A stretch of DNA of 64,000 bases from Trichomonas vaginalis G3 (lineage: Eukaryota; Parabasalia; Trichomonadida; Trichomonadidae). Below, in pieces: positions 19,965-29,690 of the stretch. Position 1 is the first letter of the stretch. The number at the start of each line of letters is the position of its first letter. Under the pieces are notes generated by a model. The model saw nothing but the letters and a program-made list of their open reading frames with translations, was not told where the DNA came from and made no database searches. The stretch spans positions 37,771,660 through 37,835,659 of the forward strand of contig NC_067206.1 in assembly GCF_026262505.1 (NCBI RefSeq), read 5' to 3'. The translations under genes and the position numbers were made by a program.

Positions 19965-22900
19965 TTACTCATCATCTTCCCAAGCGTCATCTCCGTCATC
20001 ATCTTCATCCTGGTCATCATCCTCGTCTTCCTCTTCTTCGCCGTCTTCACCGTCCTTCTTCTTTCCAGAGAAGAATTCCTCCAAAATTGCCTGTTTCTTT
20101 GGTTCAGTCTTTCTTCTTGACGCGAGTCTTGAAGCGATTGTTTCTACTGGTTCTTCATCAGAATCCTCTAAATCTACATCGACATCGTCATCTTCGTCTT
20201 CATCTTCGAAAGCAGACTTATTTGACTTCTTTGTTGTCTTCGATTTCTTCTTTGTTTCTGTTTCAGTTGTTTCTTTCTTTACCTTTGTTGCTGCTGGTTT
20301 CTTTTCTTCTGTTTCTTCTTCACCTTCTTTCTTTTCTTTCTTAACTCTTGGTTTTCTTTCCTTCTTTGGCTTTTCTTCGCCTTCTTTTGTAGGTGTTGTT
20401 GTCTCAGCCTTTGGTTTTCTTTCTTTCTTTGGTTTCTTGACGTCTTCATTGATTACGATGATGTCATCATCTGATTCCTGAACAACTGTTTCTTCTTTCG
20501 TTGGCATCTGGTTTTCGACTTCTTGTTTGAGCTCTTCTCCATTTGCTGTTTGCAAAGCAGCTGCTTCTTGTTTCGCCTTTGCATCCTTCTTCTGTTGTTT
20601 GGCCTTCTTCTGGTCTGCAGCCTTCTTGTTCTTTGCGATTGACTTCCTATTGACTTTCTCTGCATCAGCGACGTTTTCGAGACGAGTCTTTTCTCTCTTT
20701 GCCTCGAAAGCCTTCCATTCGACTTCGAATTTATCGAGATCTTCTTTGTAGAAATCGATTGGCTTCTTCTTGAGCATTTCTTCCAATTCTTGGTTCTTCT
20801 TCTTGGCTTCGTCATCCAATTTGTCTGCTTTTTCTTTTGTCAATGTCCAGATCTTCATTGCGAGCAAGTAATCATAACCTTTCTCAAGCAATGCCAAATG
20901 ATCTGCATTCGATTCACTCTTGAACTCGTTCTGTTCTTCTTCTTCTTCATTGTGCTGTTGGATAACTTCATCAGCGAACTTGATGCGTTTCGTGAGTTCC
21001 TTATCATCATAGAGATCGTAGTTTCCTCTCTCCAAAGCAGCGAGAATTGTTGCTCTTGGAACACCGTTGACTTTGATGATTCCTGCAATAACTTCTCTGA
21101 TGAAACGAGCTTGGTTTGAGAGTTTCTTGTACTGCAACTGGAGAGCGTCGATTAAATATCTGTGTCTCTCTTCGTAGTACTTCATTCTCACTGGATAGTA
21201 GTCGTTGATGATGTCCAAAGGAGAGTTGAACTGAACAATCTTGTTCTGTGCATTGAAAAGTGTCATGTTTGTGGCAGTGATTGAAGACTTGAGTTTGAAG
21301 AATTCTCTCAAGCCGACAGACTCGATTTCTCTCATCTGAGAATCATCAACAGTAATGATGAAGTGAACAGAAACGTTTGTATGGTATTCTCTGAATTCGG
21401 AGATCTTTGGACCACCGAGATTAACTTTTTCTTCGACATCGGCCTGTTCAACTGGGTCATCACCTGCAGCAGCTTTCTTCTTTGTTCTCTTTGCCTTTGC
21501 TGCAGCTGCCTTTCTGTCTGCGAGTTTCTTGTGTGGATTCAATGATTCTCCGACAGTCAAACCTTCCAAGAATTTCTTGTAATCGTATGTCCAAATACCA
21601 ATTGGTAATTCAGTAATCTCGATTGTTGTATCATCAATCTTCTTGACAATACCACGAGATTCCCATTTAACAATTGGCTGTTTGACACCGTCTTTGATTA
21701 CTTGGATTGGAATGATCTTTCCTGTGAATCCTGAGTACCATGGTGTCATTTCAACCATTGGTTCATCATTCATCTTTCTCCTGAGATTGTCGATGATGTC
21801 TTGTGGACAATACTGAGGAACTTCACTTGACCAACCGACACCGATACCTTTAGCGCCATTAACAAGAACCATTGGGATGATTGGGATGTAAGTGACTGGT
21901 TCGATTGGAAGACCTTCATCAGTATTGTATGTCAACAAGTCATCATCTTCCTTCATGAAGATTGTTCTCGTGATCTTTTCAAGAGCGGTGTATACGTAAC
22001 GTGGAGAACCAGAGTCTTCACCACCAGCAAGTCTTGTACCGAGCATACCGATTGGCTGGAAAACGTTGATGTTGTTTGAGCCAACGAAATCCTGGCACAT
22101 GCCAATGATTGTTTCGTTGAGTGATGCTTCGCCATGGTGATAAGCTGCTTGTTCAGATACTTTACCTGATAACTGAGCAACTTTCAAGTCGTTCTTGATG
22201 TTGTTCTTGAGACAGACCCATAAGATCTTTCTCTGGCCTGGCTTCCAACCATCGATTGATGAAGGAATTGCACGATAGTTCGCGTAAGAAGAGAAAAGAA
22301 TGAGTTCTTTATCGACGAAATCACTGTACTTGATGTGTGTATCTTTTGTACCAAGATATGTTTCATTTGCATCAAGTTGTGCGAGCCAGTTCTTTCTGTC
22401 ATCAGCTCTCTTCTTTGCGAATGCCAAGTTGATCCTTTCTTCATCGTTTTCATTCGTGTAAATGAAAACTTTCTTGTGCTTGGAGATGTTTGAGAAGTAT
22501 TCTTTGGCTTCTTCTGCTGTGGATGTAGCAAGACCTTTGTAGTACTTCATCTTGTAGCCTTTGCCATTGTTGTTGGCTGCTTTCCACTGTGAAAATTCTG
22601 GAATGGTGAAGAAGGAAATGGCACCTTTCTTGTTGTTCCCCTTTGTCACTTTTACGATAGGAGTAATGAATTCTGTGATGAAGTTCCTCTTTTTGAGTAA
22701 GTTCGGCCACATTGAGTGTACGAAGTTGATGATCAAACCTTTGATGTGGGAACCATCGACATCTTGATCGGCCATGATCATGATTGAGCCGTATCTCAAT
22801 CTCTTCATGGAATCATCGTTTTCGTACTTCTCCATTGGATCCAAACCCATGATCTTGATAATGTTCTGGATTTCATCATTCTCGGAAAGCTTCTTTGCGG

Positions 22901-24341
22901 AAATATCACGAGTATTAAGGAGTTTGCCTCTCAATGGGAAGACACCGTAGTAATCACGACCAATTGTGGCAAGGCCTGTAACGGCGGTTGCTTTAGCTGA
23001 GTCACCTTCGGTTAAAATTAAAGTGCATTTGAGAGATTCGGCTTTTCCGGCCATGTTCGCGTCTTCAAGCTTGTTGATGATGAGACGGCCTTTCTTTGTG
23101 CCTTTCATGTTGGCAACTTTACGCTGTTCCTTGAAATTGGCGTATTCTGTAACAAGAGCAACGATGTCTGTCTTGAGGATCTTGTCGAGGAAGTTGTCTG
23201 GAAGCTTGCAATCGTCTTTGAGCTTCTTCTGGTCGAGTGTTAATCTCTCTTTGGTCTGGGAATCGAATGATGGGTTGATAACGAGAGAATCAACGAAAAC
23301 GTAGAGGAAGTTCTTGACAACACTTGGCTTTGTCTCGACTTTGCCACTTCTTCTGTTCTTCAAGTAATCTGTGATGTATTTTGTGATTTGGTTAACGACA
23401 ACATCGACGTGTGTACCACCATTGGATGTGGCGACGCAGTTGACGAAGGAAATCTGCTGGAATTCACGGCTCTTTGATGGAGCAACACCGATCTTCCATG
23501 TGTAGCCTTTCTCGTTCTTTACTTCACAAACTAATGGCTTGACATCTTCCTTGAGGTAAACCTTGCAGTAATCTTCCCATTTCTTGATTGGAACTTGGTT
23601 TCCATTCCAGAAAATTTTGACTTTTGGAAGAATACCGGCAAGATCGTAAACACGACGTCTGATGAGGTCGACGTGATCCTTTGTGATCGTCTGTAAGTTG
23701 AAACGCTCGAGATCTGGCCAGAAGGAGATTTCTGTGTATGAACCTTTTCCTTTTCCATTCTTCAGCTTAGGAGGTTGGATATTGGTCATGTTGTCTGTAA
23801 TTGTCTGCTGGTAGTTGATTCCTTCATCAGCATTGTAGATGTTGATATGGAACTTTTTAGAGAAAATGTTGGCAAGTTTAGCACCGTAACCATTACGGCC
23901 ACCTGTAACTTTCTCTTGCTTATCATTGTAGTTGGATGAAGTCAAAAGCTGGCTGAAAATGAACTCTGGAATGTAATATTCGCAATTATCATTAGGGCTG
24001 AACTGTTTTTGGGTGGAGATACCTTTACCATCGTTCCATACTGAGATTCTGTTTTGAGCTGGGTCAACTTCAACTTTGATCGTTGTTAATGGAGGGTCTC
24101 TCTGCTTGTTATCGGCAGCATTAACAAGAATTTCATCAAAAATCTTGTAGAGACCTGGAACATAGGATATTTCTCTGAATTCGAACTTTCCGTCTTCGTT
24201 GCAAACCCACATCTTGCATTCACGTGGCTCAATGGAACCAATGTAAGAATCAGGGCGAGTAAGGACGTGCTCGCGGTGTGTGAGCTTAACATATTGTTCA
24301 TCTGACTCAGAGAGTTTCTCTTGAGAGTCAGAGCGGCTCAT
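19965..24341 (-). CDS. TOP2: DNA topoisomerase II
   Basis: A full-length 1,458-residue type IIA topoisomerase. The GHKL ATPase has EILVNAADNKQRD, VWNDGKGI and GGRNGYGAKLANIFS. The TOPRIM domain has LTEGDSAKA (about 445) and ADQDVDGSH (about 528). The winged-helix domain carries the DNA-cleaving Tyr in SPRYVYTAL (about 780). The C-terminal ~250 residues are Lys/Glu/Asp-rich and disordered with several KKPKKERKP-type basic clusters (likely nuclear localisation) and an acidic end. C/G-ending codons are commoner than in neighbours, leaving long antisense open frames that should be ignored. The stop context is TAAA. Confidence 0.98.
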   Translation of the reverse strand: MSRSDSQEKLSESDEQYVKLTHREHVLTRPDSYIGSIEPRECKMWVCNEDGKFEFREISYVPGLYKIFDEILVNAADNKQRDPPLTTIKVEVDPAQNRISVWNDGKGISTQKQFSPNDNCEYYIPEFIFSQLLTSSNYNDKQEKVTGGRNGYGAKLANIFSKKFHINIYNADEGINYQQTITDNMTNIQPPKLKNGKGKGSYTEISFWPDLERFNLQTITKDHVDLIRRRVYDLAGILPKVKIFWNGNQVPIKKWEDYCKVYLKEDVKPLVCEVKNEKGYTWKIGVAPSKSREFQQISFVNCVATSNGGTHVDVVVNQITKYITDYLKNRRSGKVETKPSVVKNFLYVFVDSLVINPSFDSQTKERLTLDQKKLKDDCKLPDNFLDKILKTDIVALVTEYANFKEQRKVANMKGTKKGRLIINKLEDANMAGKAESLKCTLILTEGDSAKATAVTGLATIGRDYYGVFPLRGKLLNTRDISAKKLSENDEIQNIIKIMGLDPMEKYENDDSMKRLRYGSIMIMADQDVDGSHIKGLIINFVHSMWPNLLKKRNFITEFITPIVKVTKGNNKKGAISFFTIPEFSQWKAANNNGKGYKMKYYKGLATSTAEEAKEYFSNISKHKKVFIYTNENDEERINLAFAKKRADDRKNWLAQLDANETYLGTKDTHIKYSDFVDKELILFSSYANYRAIPSSIDGWKPGQRKILWVCLKNNIKNDLKVAQLSGKVSEQAAYHHGEASLNETIIGMCQDFVGSNNINVFQPIGMLGTRLAGGEDSGSPRYVYTALEKITRTIFMKEDDDLLTYNTDEGLPIEPVTYIPIIPMVLVNGAKGIGVGWSSEVPQYCPQDIIDNLRRKMNDEPMVEMTPWYSGFTGKIIPIQVIKDGVKQPIVKWESRGIVKKIDDTTIEITELPIGIWTYDYKKFLEGLTVGESLNPHKKLADRKAAAAKAKRTKKKAAAGDDPVEQADVEEKVNLGGPKISEFREYHTNVSVHFIITVDDSQMREIESVGLREFFKLKSSITATNMTLFNAQNKIVQFNSPLDIINDYYPVRMKYYEERHRYLIDALQLQYKKLSNQARFIREVIAGIIKVNGVPRATILAALERGNYDLYDDKELTKRIKFADEVIQQHNEEEEEQNEFKSESNADHLALLEKGYDYLLAMKIWTLTKEKADKLDDEAKKKNQELEEMLKKKPIDFYKEDLDKFEVEWKAFEAKREKTRLENVADAEKVNRKSIAKNKKAADQKKAKQQKKDAKAKQEAAALQTANGEELKQEVENQMPTKEETVVQESDDDIIVINEDVKKPKKERKPKAETTTPTKEGEEKPKKERKPRVKKEKKEGEEETEEKKPAATKVKKETTETETKKKSKTTKKSNKSAFEDEDEDDDVDVDLEDSDEEPVETIASRLASRRKTEPKKQAILEEFFSGKKKDGEDGEEEEDEDDDQDEDDDGDDAWEDDE

Positions 24342-25032
24342 TCTTTTTTAATTTTTAGTTGCCGTTTATTAAAGGAAGTGTAAACCATTCAAATTCACTT
24401 CCTCATTTTATTTGATCTTGATTATCATATCTGAATGCTAGATTTTCTGATAAAAATTTGTTCTGGAGAATTTTTGTTGATAAAAATTTGAGATGTTTTT
24501 TTGCTCTCCTTATTTTGGAATCATATTACCAAATATAAGCTTGTAATAATGTATATTGTCGATATGATAAGCCCAGAATATCCTGACATTATTATTGTTA
24601 TTCATTTTGATTCAATGTTGTATGAAACTCGTAATTACTTTGAAATATATGATCAGTTGCTGGATAGTTGGCAATATGTTGTTCAAATGGCCTCATCTTA
24701 GTTCAAATTCAGAATGACGAATTCGTTTTATTCGTTTCTATCTTTGAAGAGAAAACTTCCTTACTCAACTTCATTTCTGATATATATATATAGAATTCAA
24801 ATGTATATATTTATAAAATTGGTTTAATTCTATGTTATAGAGGCATTATTCACCTGCAGCAACCTCGTCAAAAGAAGCAACATAACTTTGAATATAATTG
24901 TGAATGTCAAATAATGTCTATTTTCCGTCAAAAATGAAAAATTTGATAAAATCTGCAAAAAATTAATGTAAATCTTCATATGATGGTAAAAACAAAAGTA
25001 TTGTTTGCTAAAAAATATATAAATATAAATGT
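24342..25032. other. spacer without recognised genes
   Basis: Upstream of TOP2 and downstream of the Sam50-like gene. It holds a short (TA)n tract near 24780 and AT-rich sequence. Open frames here start with TTG and look accidental. Confidence 0.45.
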
Positions 25033-26274
25033 TTAATCTATGTTTGTGATGACTGTTGTGAAAGAATGATGAGGAACATGTTCTGACTTGGTGTAAGCAG
25101 TTGACCAAACGAATTCGATATCGTATGGTTTAATACGAACTCCTGCTGAAATTCCGATGCTTCCCATTTGGACAAAAGCCGGAAGTCTCTCTGCAGGATT
25201 AGTTCTGCAGAAAGTAGCACCGAAAGCATTCGTATTGAATACAGATAATGTAGTATTTTTGTTATAGAACCTGAATTCTTCTGTGAAAGCTAAATAATGT
25301 TCAATACCTGTGTAAGTATGGCCAAATTTAGGAGAAAACTTCTGAGGAACGAGACTTCTTGTAGTTTTAGATTGAGAGAGATGGAATCGCTCAGGATAAG
25401 GCAAGGCTTGTGGAGAAATAACTGATCCAGCTTCTCCTCTTAAAGAAAGGTTAGGAGGAAGCTTGAAATGTATCTTTCCGATGTATTTTAATGCTGGATA
25501 TGTTCTGCGTGAGTCTTGAATTGCAAATAATTTTGAAACATTGCGAATATTTAAGATTACGTTCTTATCAGTACCATAAATCTCGAGATTATCGAATGTT
25601 GTTTTATGTGCAAGCTTAATTCCGAGTACATTATAGTTCTCAGGGTCTTTGAAGTATCTTTCAAAATCCCAAGTGTAAGTTGAATTAAGTTTTGGGGTGT
25701 AACTCCTATTTGTGAAGTATACACTTGGTATAAATGACTTTACATATGGAATATATTTCGTTTTAACAGTAATTGTTGGATAACCTATATTATTGATCTC
25801 TTTTGTGTACATTTGAGCAATGAAATGAAGTAATGGAACAGGGGTATTTTCTTTGAGATTAGTCATATTCATCAATGGGTATTTTACGCCAAGTGAAATG
25901 ACTTTTCCGAAAAATGGAGCATATGAAAGGGAGAATTGAGCCGATGAAGGATGTCCAATATAATCTAGTGCTAGTCCCATTCCAAATTGATGTTTAGGAC
26001 CAGATACAATTTGTAATGAAGGTCCTTCTTCTTTTGGATCAATATTCATTGTTACTGTTCGTGGTCTGAAGAATCTTCTTGGTTGATATTCGAATGTGCA
26101 ATTCTCAACTGAAGGTATTTTGCATATCTTCTTCTTAAGATTTTGCAAAAGTTCTTCATTTGTTTCTGTTGAAGCGCCAAATGCAAGGATATCTTCGATT
26201 TCACTCTCAACAATGCCCGGTTTTATCCATGGGCAGCCAGAAATCACACGAATCACTGAATGATTTGCACCCAT
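25033..26274 (-). CDS. SAM50: Sam50/Tob55-like beta-barrel assembly protein (Omp85 family)
   Basis: A 413-residue protein with the layout of Sam50. Residues ~10-80 look like a single POTRA domain: SEIEDILAFGASTETNEELL, QNLKKKICKIPSVENCTFEY, then VTMNIDPKEEGP (matching the family's VxVxEKxR end). After it come alternating amphipathic strands of a barrel (GMGLALDYIGHPSSAQFSLSYAPFF...). The end, GSIGISAGVRIKPYDIEFVWST, resembles the closing strands of Omp85 proteins. In trichomonads Sam50 inserts barrels into the hydrogenosome outer membrane. Oddly, the N-terminus MGANHS fits N-myristoylation. Fold-level evidence; the family is not certain. The stop context is TAAA. Confidence 0.7.
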   Translation of the reverse strand: MGANHSVIRVISGCPWIKPGIVESEIEDILAFGASTETNEELLQNLKKKICKIPSVENCTFEYQPRRFFRPRTVTMNIDPKEEGPSLQIVSGPKHQFGMGLALDYIGHPSSAQFSLSYAPFFGKVISLGVKYPLMNMTNLKENTPVPLLHFIAQMYTKEINNIGYPTITVKTKYIPYVKSFIPSVYFTNRSYTPKLNSTYTWDFERYFKDPENYNVLGIKLAHKTTFDNLEIYGTDKNVILNIRNVSKLFAIQDSRRTYPALKYIGKIHFKLPPNLSLRGEAGSVISPQALPYPERFHLSQSKTTRSLVPQKFSPKFGHTYTGIEHYLAFTEEFRFYNKNTTLSVFNTNAFGATFCRTNPAERLPAFVQMGSIGISAGVRIKPYDIEFVWSTAYTKSEHVPHHSFTTVITNID

Positions 26275-26311
26275 AAATTTAGTTAATTTATATATCGTAA
26301 ATTGAGTACTT

Positions 26312-26318
26312 TATCGTT
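26312..26318 (-). promoter_or_regulatory. AACGATA box upstream of the Sam50-like gene
   Basis: AACGATA on the minus strand, about 40 bp before the ATG at 26274. It matches the Myb-type (M3/MRE) element known from Trichomonas promoters. Short motif, moderate support. Confidence 0.35.
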
Positions 26319-26485
26319 TATAATTCATTCAAAATATGATCGGGGTCAAATATTCAGCAAACATCATCATTTAAAATTATCAATAAAGTGAGCAATATGA
26401 GCCTCTTCATTTTTCCAAGATAATTTGAATCAAATTCATCGATTTTCCGTAAAAAAATGTTCGAAATAAAAATATAAATAAAAAA

Positions 26486-26559
26486 GTTTTCGGGCGGGGC
26501 TCGAACCCGCGACCATCTGCTTATAAGACAAATGTGCTAACCGGCTGCACCACCGAAAC
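26486..26559 (-). tRNA. tRNA-Ile (anticodon UAU)
   Basis: Minus-strand cloverleaf: acceptor GTTTCGG/CCGAAAA (first pair G-A mismatched), D arm GTGC...GCAC, anticodon stem TTTGT/GCAGA with loop CTTATAA (anticodon UAU, decoding AUA), and T arm GCGGG TTCGAGC CCCGC. No intron. AUA is frequent in this AT-rich genome, so this is a needed isoacceptor. It lies between the Sam50-like promoter and the end of the large membrane protein gene; the rest of 26275-26725 is AT-rich spacer. Confidence 0.93.
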
Positions 26560-26725
26560 CTCTGAAAATATTGTTTTCAATAAACTTTAGATGTAATTTT
26601 GGTACTTTTTCTTTGAAAAAAATCATATAAAATAATGTCTTAGAAAAACTTAGAAGAACTATTAGAGAGAAAAAGAAATTCAATACATTATTTAAAAATT
26701 ATGTGTTTAGGGTTTTTGTGTTAAT

Positions 26726-29386
26726 TTAGATGTTGCGGATGCGAAACTGTGTTCTGAGGTGAACTGTCCAGCAGAAGAGTGCGAAGGCAGCGATGACAAC
26801 GAGTGTCTCGATTGGGAGCTGTGAGAACCATGTGACGACCTTGGACTGAACAGCAACCTTTGTAGAGACAACTGGTGTTGTTTCGCCAATACGGTAGAGG
26901 TCAACTGTGTACTCACCGCGGAGGAACTGTGTTGGGATTGAGATGCGAGACTTGGAGAGTGTCTGGGCAGCTGGGAGGTTGGCAGCAACTTGGCCGTCTG
27001 GTGTCATGACCTTAGCGACGAAGAAACCACCAGTGATAGCCTTGTTGTTGAACATTGTTGTGTAGTCGATTGTGATAGCATCAGATGTCTGGACAATCTT
27101 GTGGTCGAAAACGATTTGGCCTTCGATTTCGTACTCCTGTGTGAGCTTCTTTTCGTTGAACTCGAGTGGAAGATACTCTTCACCCTTGCGGACAACGATT
27201 TCAGCTGTGAGTTTGCCACTTGGAACGGAAGCGTCGATTGTGAACTCGACACTCTCGAGGCCCTTCTGGTCGCATGTAGCTGTCTGCTCGGCAACAACGC
27301 GGTCGCCCTTCTTGAGGAGGATAACTGGGAATGCTAAGCCTGGAAGTAATGTCTTTCCGACGTTCTTCTCCTTGACAACTAACTCAGCCTTGATTGTCTG
27401 GCCGTATGTCAACTTCTGTGGCTTCTCGAGACCCTTGACCTGTTCAGCGATGATCTCTGAGTTCAATGTGACAGCGATTGGCTCCTGTAATGAGAGAGGA
27501 ACTGTGAATCCCTCTGAGTTCTTGAAGACGAACTCGATGTTGAAGCCTGTAGCGAGATCGATGTTCTCGTCAACTGTTGTTTCGAACTCGACTGTGATGT
27601 TGTGTTCGACAACCTTGATTTCGCCATCAACTGTCTTAGCAATAGCGTTGCCGCACTTGAGAACCATCTGGTACTTCTGTGCCTCGGCTGGGCCACTTGG
27701 GAAGAAGCCTTCTGTGGAAGCATCCTTGAGATCTTCGCCGAATGACTTCTCATCGTTGAACTGTTCGACAGCACCATCAACGATGACGCCTGGAACCATG
27801 GAGACCTTGAGAAGTTCGCCAAGCTTTGGTGTGGAGTTGATCTTGTGGGAGATAACTGTCATGTTGGCGTGGTAGAGGTAGCGGAACTCCTTGCGTGTGT
27901 GGATGTCGTGCTGGCGGTCACCAATTTCGACAGAGAACTTGACGTAGCCGTCTGGAATTGGGTTCTTTGGATCGAATATCCACTGGAATGTGTGGTCGAG
28001 CTTGAAGTCAGCAGAGTCGTAGAAGAGGAGGGCTTCGGATGAATCGTAGACAGCGAATGTGGCCATTGTGCCTTCTTCAACTTCGATGCCGTCTTCGAAT
28101 CTGCCGTGGAGGACAGACTTGACAGCAGCACCTGGTTCGATGATGCCACCAACTGGGATGATTTCTTCAGCGCTGGCTGTGACATCGCAGGAGATATCGA
28201 CTGGAAGGGAGACTGATGTCTGGATGTTCTTTGTAACATCAACCTGGTGGCCTTCACGGATTGGAAGCCATGTCTGGATATCGAATGTAAGTTGGCCAAG
28301 CTTTGTAGCCTGTGTGTATCTGTCACCCATCCAAACACCGTTACGTTCATCGAAGTCAAGCTTTGTGTCAACGGACTTCTCTTCACCAATTGTTGTTGTA
28401 AGGTTGATGGCAAGATATGGGTTGACGAAGCGCTTAAGGATACGGGCAACAGCAGCTGGGCGAACAACCTGACCAAGTGTAAGACCACCGCGGCCAAGTT
28501 CTAAGACCTGGTTATCTGTTGTGATGGCGAAAAGTTCGATATCGAGGAGCTTCTCGAAAATGCCCTGAGAAACGAGGAGGCGTGTAAGAGAGAAGAGATC
28601 GTTGATTGTTTCTGGGATATCTGGGTTCTTAAGCTCTTCTGGAACGTCGGATGAGCCTTCCTGGTTAAGAGCGTTAAGGAGGTTGCCAATTTGGTAGAGG
28701 GTGATGTTCTTAGCCTTGATACCATCGCTGATGAGCTTCTTGGAGTACTGGTCAGCCCGGTAGTTGTTGGACTGAAGGGAAATGGCTCTGGAGATGGCTG
28801 TACCGTAGATTTGAGCGTTGATCTCATCAATACCATCGAAGGAGAAGCGGTCATCCTGTGTATGGTCTGTGATGTAGTTGCGGATAGCGAATGTGTTGAG
28901 CCATGTAAGTTCGTTCTCGAGCTTGTTGAGGGTGAGGTAGGCGAAGTGTGTGGCTCTAACAGTTGGGTCAGAATCTAATGTATCACGGAAGAGACCCGAG
29001 TTAGAATCATAATGGTTCTTAAGGAATTCAACAACGGATGGGATATCAAGAGCATTTGGTAAAATAATTGTGGCGGCCTTGAAATAGTAGTATGTGGCCT
29101 CAACGGATGACTTTTGGCCTGGTGACATGCCGGCACCGCCATCACGGTTACGAAGGGATGTAACAAAGCGCTGGGCGTTGGAAAAGTCCATGTTCTTGAA
29201 AAGGCCATATGTAAAGCCTAAGTAAATAGCGTGGTATGTAAGTTCAGCTGTTGGCTCTTGTCCGGCAACTTCAAAGAAGCCACCGTTAGCATGTTGCTTC
29301 AAGCCAAGTTCAGCAAGTCTCTTACCAAGAAGGTATTGGTCAATACCTGAGTTGGCAGAGCGAGAAAGGGCAGCAAACAAAAACAT
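26726..29386 (-). CDS. large secretory/membrane protein, possibly ribophorin II-like
   Basis: An 886-residue protein. Residues 1-11 (MFLFAALSRSA) could be a short signal sequence. Residues ~15-280 form helix pairs with repeated patterns (GLKQHANGGFF, NRDGGAGMSPGQKSSVEATYYYFKAA, DPTVRATHFAYLTL) like an alpha/alpha-toroid. Then come several beta-rich Ig-like segments (to ~840), one TM segment (~857-877) and a short basic tail RTQFRIRNI. A toroid followed by beta domains and a C-terminal membrane anchor suggests ribophorin II/Swp1 of oligosaccharyltransferase, but it is longer and has one TM where RPN2 has three. Strong C/G-ending codon bias suggests high expression. The stop context is TAAA. 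Confidence 0.9.
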   Translation of the reverse strand: MFLFAALSRSANSGIDQYLLGKRLAELGLKQHANGGFFEVAGQEPTAELTYHAIYLGFTYGLFKNMDFSNAQRFVTSLRNRDGGAGMSPGQKSSVEATYYYFKAATIILPNALDIPSVVEFLKNHYDSNSGLFRDTLDSDPTVRATHFAYLTLNKLENELTWLNTFAIRNYITDHTQDDRFSFDGIDEINAQIYGTAISRAISLQSNNYRADQYSKKLISDGIKAKNITLYQIGNLLNALNQEGSSDVPEELKNPDIPETINDLFSLTRLLVSQGIFEKLLDIELFAITTDNQVLELGRGGLTLGQVVRPAAVARILKRFVNPYLAINLTTTIGEEKSVDTKLDFDERNGVWMGDRYTQATKLGQLTFDIQTWLPIREGHQVDVTKNIQTSVSLPVDISCDVTASAEEIIPVGGIIEPGAAVKSVLHGRFEDGIEVEEGTMATFAVYDSSEALLFYDSADFKLDHTFQWIFDPKNPIPDGYVKFSVEIGDRQHDIHTRKEFRYLYHANMTVISHKINSTPKLGELLKVSMVPGVIVDGAVEQFNDEKSFGEDLKDASTEGFFPSGPAEAQKYQMVLKCGNAIAKTVDGEIKVVEHNITVEFETTVDENIDLATGFNIEFVFKNSEGFTVPLSLQEPIAVTLNSEIIAEQVKGLEKPQKLTYGQTIKAELVVKEKNVGKTLLPGLAFPVILLKKGDRVVAEQTATCDQKGLESVEFTIDASVPSGKLTAEIVVRKGEEYLPLEFNEKKLTQEYEIEGQIVFDHKIVQTSDAITIDYTTMFNNKAITGGFFVAKVMTPDGQVAANLPAAQTLSKSRISIPTQFLRGEYTVDLYRIGETTPVVSTKVAVQSKVVTWFSQLPIETLVVIAAFALFCWTVHLRTQFRIRNI

Positions 29387-29690
29387 TTATAAGGCCTGAC
29401 AAAAGTGTCAAGGTGAGGTCAAAGGGTAACCTGCCAAGAAAATTACATTTTTTTAGAAATAACTTTGAAGATTTAGGATTTCAGCTTCATTTTCCTGATT
29501 TCGAAAAAATTTTGGAAAATAAAAGTTCTTTATTAATAGATATTATATCGATTTTCATCAAAATTATTGAGTTTTATTCTCATATTTTTAAATTTTAAAA
29601 ATTTCATTTCAGTTTATCATTAAATAAGTATGAAAATGAGATAATTAATTCATTTATAAATCATTAATTATCAAAATCAGTTATTTATTT
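29387..29690. other. divergent promoter spacer
   Basis: A ~300-bp head-to-head region between the minus-strand membrane protein and the plus-strand unknown gene at 29691. Apart from the CCTTTG element it is AT-rich with no other recognised site. Confidence 0.4.
29420..29425 (-). promoter_or_regulatory. CCTTTG (M5-like) core element
   Basis: CCTTTG within ACCCTTTGACC on the minus strand, 34-39 bp upstream of the ATG at 29386. It matches the M5 element described at Trichomonas start sites lacking an initiator. Confidence 0.4.

Noticed and set aside
24501-24701. 66-codon frame upstream of TOP2
   Set aside because: Starts at TTG, no initiator, no recognisable family.
27072-27875. Long plus-strand open frame opposite the large membrane protein
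   Set aside because: Shadow caused by strong codon bias of the sense gene; similar shadows lie opposite TOP2 and the TPR-like tail.
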